Positions 60,701-64,000 of a stretch of 64,000 bases of DNA are shown here, piece by piece; position 1 is the stretch's first letter; each line of letters begins with the position of its first letter. The position numbers and the translations under genes were made by a program. The notes under the pieces are model-generated. The model saw nothing but the letters and a program-made list of their open reading frames with translations. It made no database searches and had not been told where the DNA came from. This DNA comes from Molossus alvarezi (lineage: Eukaryota > Chordata > Mammalia > Chiroptera > Molossidae), in the NCBI GenBank assembly GCA_037176705.1, contig CM073888.1:45948810-46012809 (forward strand). The letters are read 5' to 3'.

Positions 60701-60818
60701 GATTGTTAATCACTGATGATTTCCTAACTGGAATTTTCTTACAGTTGTGCCCAATGAGTTTTAAATTATAATAAGCCTTCCAACTTATTCTATTTTGAAT
60801 TAATATTCATCATTATAT

Positions 60819-61032
60819 GCCCTGGCCAGGTGGCATAGTTGGTTGGAGCATCCTCCCACACACCCAAAGGAGGCGGGTTCAATTCCCGGTCAGGGCACAT
60901 ACCTGGGTTTTGGGTTTGATCCCTGGTCGGGGTGTGTACAAGAGGCAACCAATTAATGTTTCTCATGTTGACGTTTCTCTCTCTCCCTTAATTAATTTTT
61001 TTTAAAAGCGTATCCTTGGGTGAGGATTACAA
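60819..61032 (+). mobile_element. VES SINE, intermediate type
   Basis: The + strand head is CCCTGGCCAGGTGGCATAG with a good B box (GGTTCAATTCC) and a CCTTGGGTGAGGATTAC tail. Flanking AT-rich sequence hides the duplication. Confidence 0.88.
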
Positions 61033-62023
61033 AATATATATAATATTCAACCTTATAAAGTGCGTTATTTTCATCTCTCTCTGGTGACTATACATTATAT
61101 TCGCATAGGCAGTCTTTTTAAAGAAATTTTCATCTACTTCATCTTCTCTTTAGCACTACGATAAGTAGTGACTTACTGTTTATTTTTTCTTTAGAATTTT
61201 ATCTAGAGAAGCTTTTGATTGTAAGCTGTGATATACAATGAGTCAAATTACTCTCACTGAATTGATTTACTTGGAATTGCAGATTATTTTTAGGTAGAAT
61301 TTGTCCTCAAGTTTTTTCTTAGTGTCTAAGTTTCAGAGAAACATGTTTCCAGCCCTAGCCAGGGTAAATGACATCACGAGATACATATTCTCAGATACAA
61401 AAGTTTGTTATGTTCTTTTGGCCAGAAGAGACTCTTCTTCCTGGGAAATGCAGCCACAGAATGCTGCGTTGGAGTTTTATTAATATCCTTGTAGACTGAA
61501 AACAAAATGTTTTCCCTCCCTGTTTTTGTTCTTTTCCATTTGGTAAACCCGGTGTTTGGCCACATGAGCCAATGTGTGTTTCATTTGCTTATTTTCTTGT
61601 GCACTCGCAGCCCTGGTGATGTCATCTGGAATGTGTGCAATCTCTGGGAATAAATAACATGCTGGAAAATGGCTTGTTTTGAGGCAGCAGGATCATTCAT
61701 GCACCTTACAGCACACTCCAAATATCTCAAACCAATTTTCTTTTCCAAAAAATAATGGCAAGGCAGGCCACCTCTCCCATAGTTCTTGGTTCAAGTGATA
61801 ATAATCACAACAATGACATAAAAGGTTTTTATAACTGATGAATATGATCTGAGAGTCACATTTTCACAATGATTTTAAAATTTGACTTGATAATATCAAA
61901 TATCTCTGCCATGAAAATGTCTTTTTTTTTTAAAAGACATTTAAGAGCAGATTACTCGGTTAAAAAACCAGACTTCTTAAACCTGGTTTACAGTAATATT
62001 TTTTCTCTATTGTCACCATTCTT

Positions 62024-62259
62024 TTTTTTTTTTATAAATCCTCATTTGAGGATATTTTTCCATTAATCTTCAGACAGAGTATGGGGGGGGGGAGAGAGAC
62101 ATAGACATGAGAGAGACATCAACCAGCTGCCTCCCACATGATCCCGACCAAGGCTGGGTACCAAACTGCAACTGAGGTACGTGCCCTTGACCAGAATCGA
62201 ACCTGTGACTCTTTGGTCCCCGGGTTGACACTCCAACCACTGAACCAAACTAGCCAGGG
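62024..62259 (-). mobile_element. VES SINE, intermediate type
   Basis: A - strand copy with a run of G (about 62084-62092) in the body. The flanks CTATTGTCACCATTCTT and CTATTGTCAGCAATTCTTT are an imperfect duplication. Confidence 0.9.
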
Positions 62260-62997
62260 CTATTGTCAGCAATTCTTTAAAAAAAAAATTATTGACTAAA
62301 AAGAGTGTGGATTTTAAGAGATAGGACGCTGAGCAGAATTAAAAGTGGACTGTTCTCAGAATGCTTTCAAGCTGACCTCAAGTTCACTTGAGGTTAAAGA
62401 TTCTCTAGAACCCTTGGTCCTTTTGTCTCCTCCTGGTGCGGAGCAACTTCTGATCCATCATTCTTGCAAGGAATTCCTGAGAAGGACATTGATCCAAAGA
62501 CAACACAGAGGTGTTCTGGGAAGGAGGCATACATCCAACCAAGGCATACCATTGAATTCAAGGGAAACTTCCAGATGAAGCTTCTCAGTCTCCCAGCCAG
62601 GAGCCAACTGGCAGTGGTCACTTCCACCCTCTGCCTTATCTTCAACACACCTTTGCTATGTGAAGGCACAGTTCATTGAATTCCTCATTTCCTCTTTTAT
62701 TCATTGCCTTCCTGCACCGCCCCTTAACGAGTAATAATAAGTAACAAGACTCTCGAACTATAGGATGGATTATGAAATTCTTAGGCTTTTTAATGACTTT
62801 GAAGTCTTTTAGAAAGTAATGCACGTTCCTTGTTGCCCAGAATTGGAGAAGGCCAGTTACCTCGCTCTATTTATTTGGCAATTTGAATGATGCCTTTTCT
62901 ATAAAGAGCTCATCACACAAATGGCCCCCTGTGCAATCGGTGTTATTTTAGTAGGAAGATAATGGTAGCCAGCATAGCCTGCCATAGACCAGCTTTT

Positions 62998-63229
62998 CTT
63001 TTTATCCTCACCCGAGGACATTTTTTTCCATTTTTTTGTTCAGGTAGAGTGGAAGGGAGAGAGAAAAACATCGGCGTGAAAGGGACACATCAAGTGGTTG
63101 CCACCTGCACAACCAACCAGGGCCGGGGGACAAACTGCAACCGAGGTACATGCCCTTAGTGGGAACCGAACCCGGGTCTCTTGGGACCGCAGGCTGATGC
63201 TCGAACCGCTGAGCCGAACTGGCCAGGGG
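62998..63229 (-). mobile_element. VES SINE (GGGTGAGGAT-tail type)
   Basis: Full length on the - strand. The duplication is TAGACCAGCTTTT (62985-62997) against TAGACTAGCTTTT (63230-63242). Confidence 0.94.
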
Positions 63230-63584
63230 TAGACTAGCTTTTTAAAGAAAACAACTACTTCTGAGTTTATTGTTTGATTGTGTTTCCTTGCCCTTTGCCC
63301 CAAGGCATCATGTGTCTGTTGACCTCCCTCCCTCACACAAACACACGCAGATACAACCCGCTCACACCTTCACAAAGTGGTTTTCCTGAGGTTATCAATG
63401 CCCTTTTCCTCAACAGTTTAGGGGCGCAGGGTGTCCTTTGTGAGTTAGGCAAGCACAGGTATTTTCTTAAAAGGAAACCTTTGAATAAAGCTTAGTGTAC
63501 ACCATTGACTCATTGATTCATTCACCAGTAGGACAGTACCTAGAGTTGCTAGCCATTTTGATTAGATTATATCCCTTAACTCTT

Positions 63585-63770
63585 TTTTTTTTTTTTCAAT
63601 CTTCACCCAAGGATATTTTCCCATTTATCTTCAGATAGAGTAGGAGGGACCCAACCAGGACTGGGGACGAACCGCAACCAAGGTACCTACCCTTGGCTGG
63701 AATCGACCTGGAAACTCATTGGTCTGCAGGCCAATGCTCTACTGCTGAGCCAAACCGGCCAGGGCTATTA
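63585..63770 (-). mobile_element. VES SINE with internal deletion
   Basis: Head and tail of a - strand VES are present, but about 70-80 bases of the body (the ATCGATGT and CT-rich part) are missing at the junction near 63650. The duplication CTTAACTCTT lies at 63575-63584 and 63771-63780. Confidence 0.88.
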
Positions 63771-64000
63771 CTTAACTCTTATAACAAAGGTGGCTCGGGA
63801 CTCAGGAGGACCATCACCCCCTTTAGAGATGCGTGTCTGATTCGGAGCCTGTGTTTTTTCTGCCCGTAGTGAGCTGCCTTTCAGGTGCATACTGACAAGA
63901 AGGGTTACACGCTTGATACCTCGTTGTATTATACTTTTGAATTGTACAGTCACCCTACTCCAACCAAACTATCCGAAGTCCTAAACATTTCTTCAAAGAA

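Larger units (their letters stand above)
1..64000 (+). other. HMGA2: HMGA2 locus, 5' part (exons 1-3 and part of intron 3)
   Basis: The window holds the 5' UTR, three coding exons and introns 1, 2 and part of 3 of HMGA2, read on the + strand. Intron 1 is 2604 bp, intron 2 is 10788 bp, and intron 3 runs more than 49 kb without reaching its acceptor. Intron 3 of human HMGA2 is over 100 kb, so the missing exons 4 and 5 are expected downstream. All introns seen are phase 0 and follow GT-AG. The window does not contain the transcription start; by comparison with the human transcript as I remember it, base 1 is already transcribed. Confidence 0.93.
14385..64000 (+). other. HMGA2: HMGA2 intron 3 (partial)
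   Basis: At least 49.6 kb of intron, with no further HMGA2 coding sequence recognised. About one third consists of the repeats listed separately. Stretches where I see nothing nameable include 14.4-15.4, 18.6-19.4, 19.7-20.9, 22.8-24.3, 25.2-27.7, 28.4-29.4, 30.4-32.0, 32.8-34.1, 35.0-36.1, 36.9-38.2, 38.8-39.8, 42.6-44.6, 51.3-54.3 and 54.6-56.7 kb and most of 57-58.5 kb. These may hold enhancers, which cannot be judged without alignment. Confidence 0.85.

Noticed and set aside
14385..64000. HMGA2 exons 4 and 5, let-7 sites and the acidic tail
   Set aside because: Searched for by eye and not found; human intron 3 is longer than the sequence available here, so they should lie beyond the window.

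Overview
This window is vertebrate nuclear DNA from a bat. It covers the 5' part of the HMGA2 gene on the + strand. The first base already lies in the long GC-rich 5' UTR. Three coding exons follow: exon 1 (744-854), exon 2 (3459-3545) and exon 3 (14334-14384). Joined, they encode residues 1-83 of the usual 109-residue high-mobility-group AT-hook protein 2, with all three AT-hooks. Everything from 14385 to the end belongs to the very long intron 3. The exons for the linker and acidic tail are not in the window.

The assignment to a bat rests on about 25 copies of a tRNA-derived SINE of the VES type. Its head reads CCCTGGCCAGTTTGGCTCAG, with A and B boxes, a CT-rich body and an A-rich tail. Most copies have target-site duplications I could locate. 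A SPIN-type hAT element with a perfect 8-bp duplication fits the same lineage. I saw no Helitron-type sequence, so I do not assign a family; a yangochiropteran bat is the safest statement.

Layout: 1-1.9 kb is a CpG island with the 5' UTR, a 7-codon upstream ORF, coding exon 1 and the start of intron 1. From 1.9 to 7.4 kb there is AT-rich unique sequence with exon 2 and no transposable element I recognise. From 7.4 to 14.3 kb (rest of intron 2) there are the SPIN element, four VES SINEs, MIR copies and microsatellites. Exon 3 is at 14.33 kb. From 14.4 to 64 kb (intron 3) there is a mosaic of VES SINEs, a young 5'-truncated L1 at 15.5 kb, older L1, L2 and MIR fragments, DNA transposon fossils (a mariner-type MITE at 60.2 kb, a Tigger-like relic at 47.4 kb, a hAT relic at 48.5 kb) and unique sequence. 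Two SINE-poor blocks stand out (24.6-32.3 and 51.3-60.8 kb).

HMGA2 is the only gene found. Nearly all other open frames are chance frames in the CpG island, or translations of SINE, L1 or L2 sequence. No new multi-gene system is visible. The observations most worth checking are the upstream ORF, the SPIN insertion, a CpG-retaining segment with an open frame at 46.26-46.64 kb that matches no family I know, and the two competing 3'-end designs among the VES SINEs.
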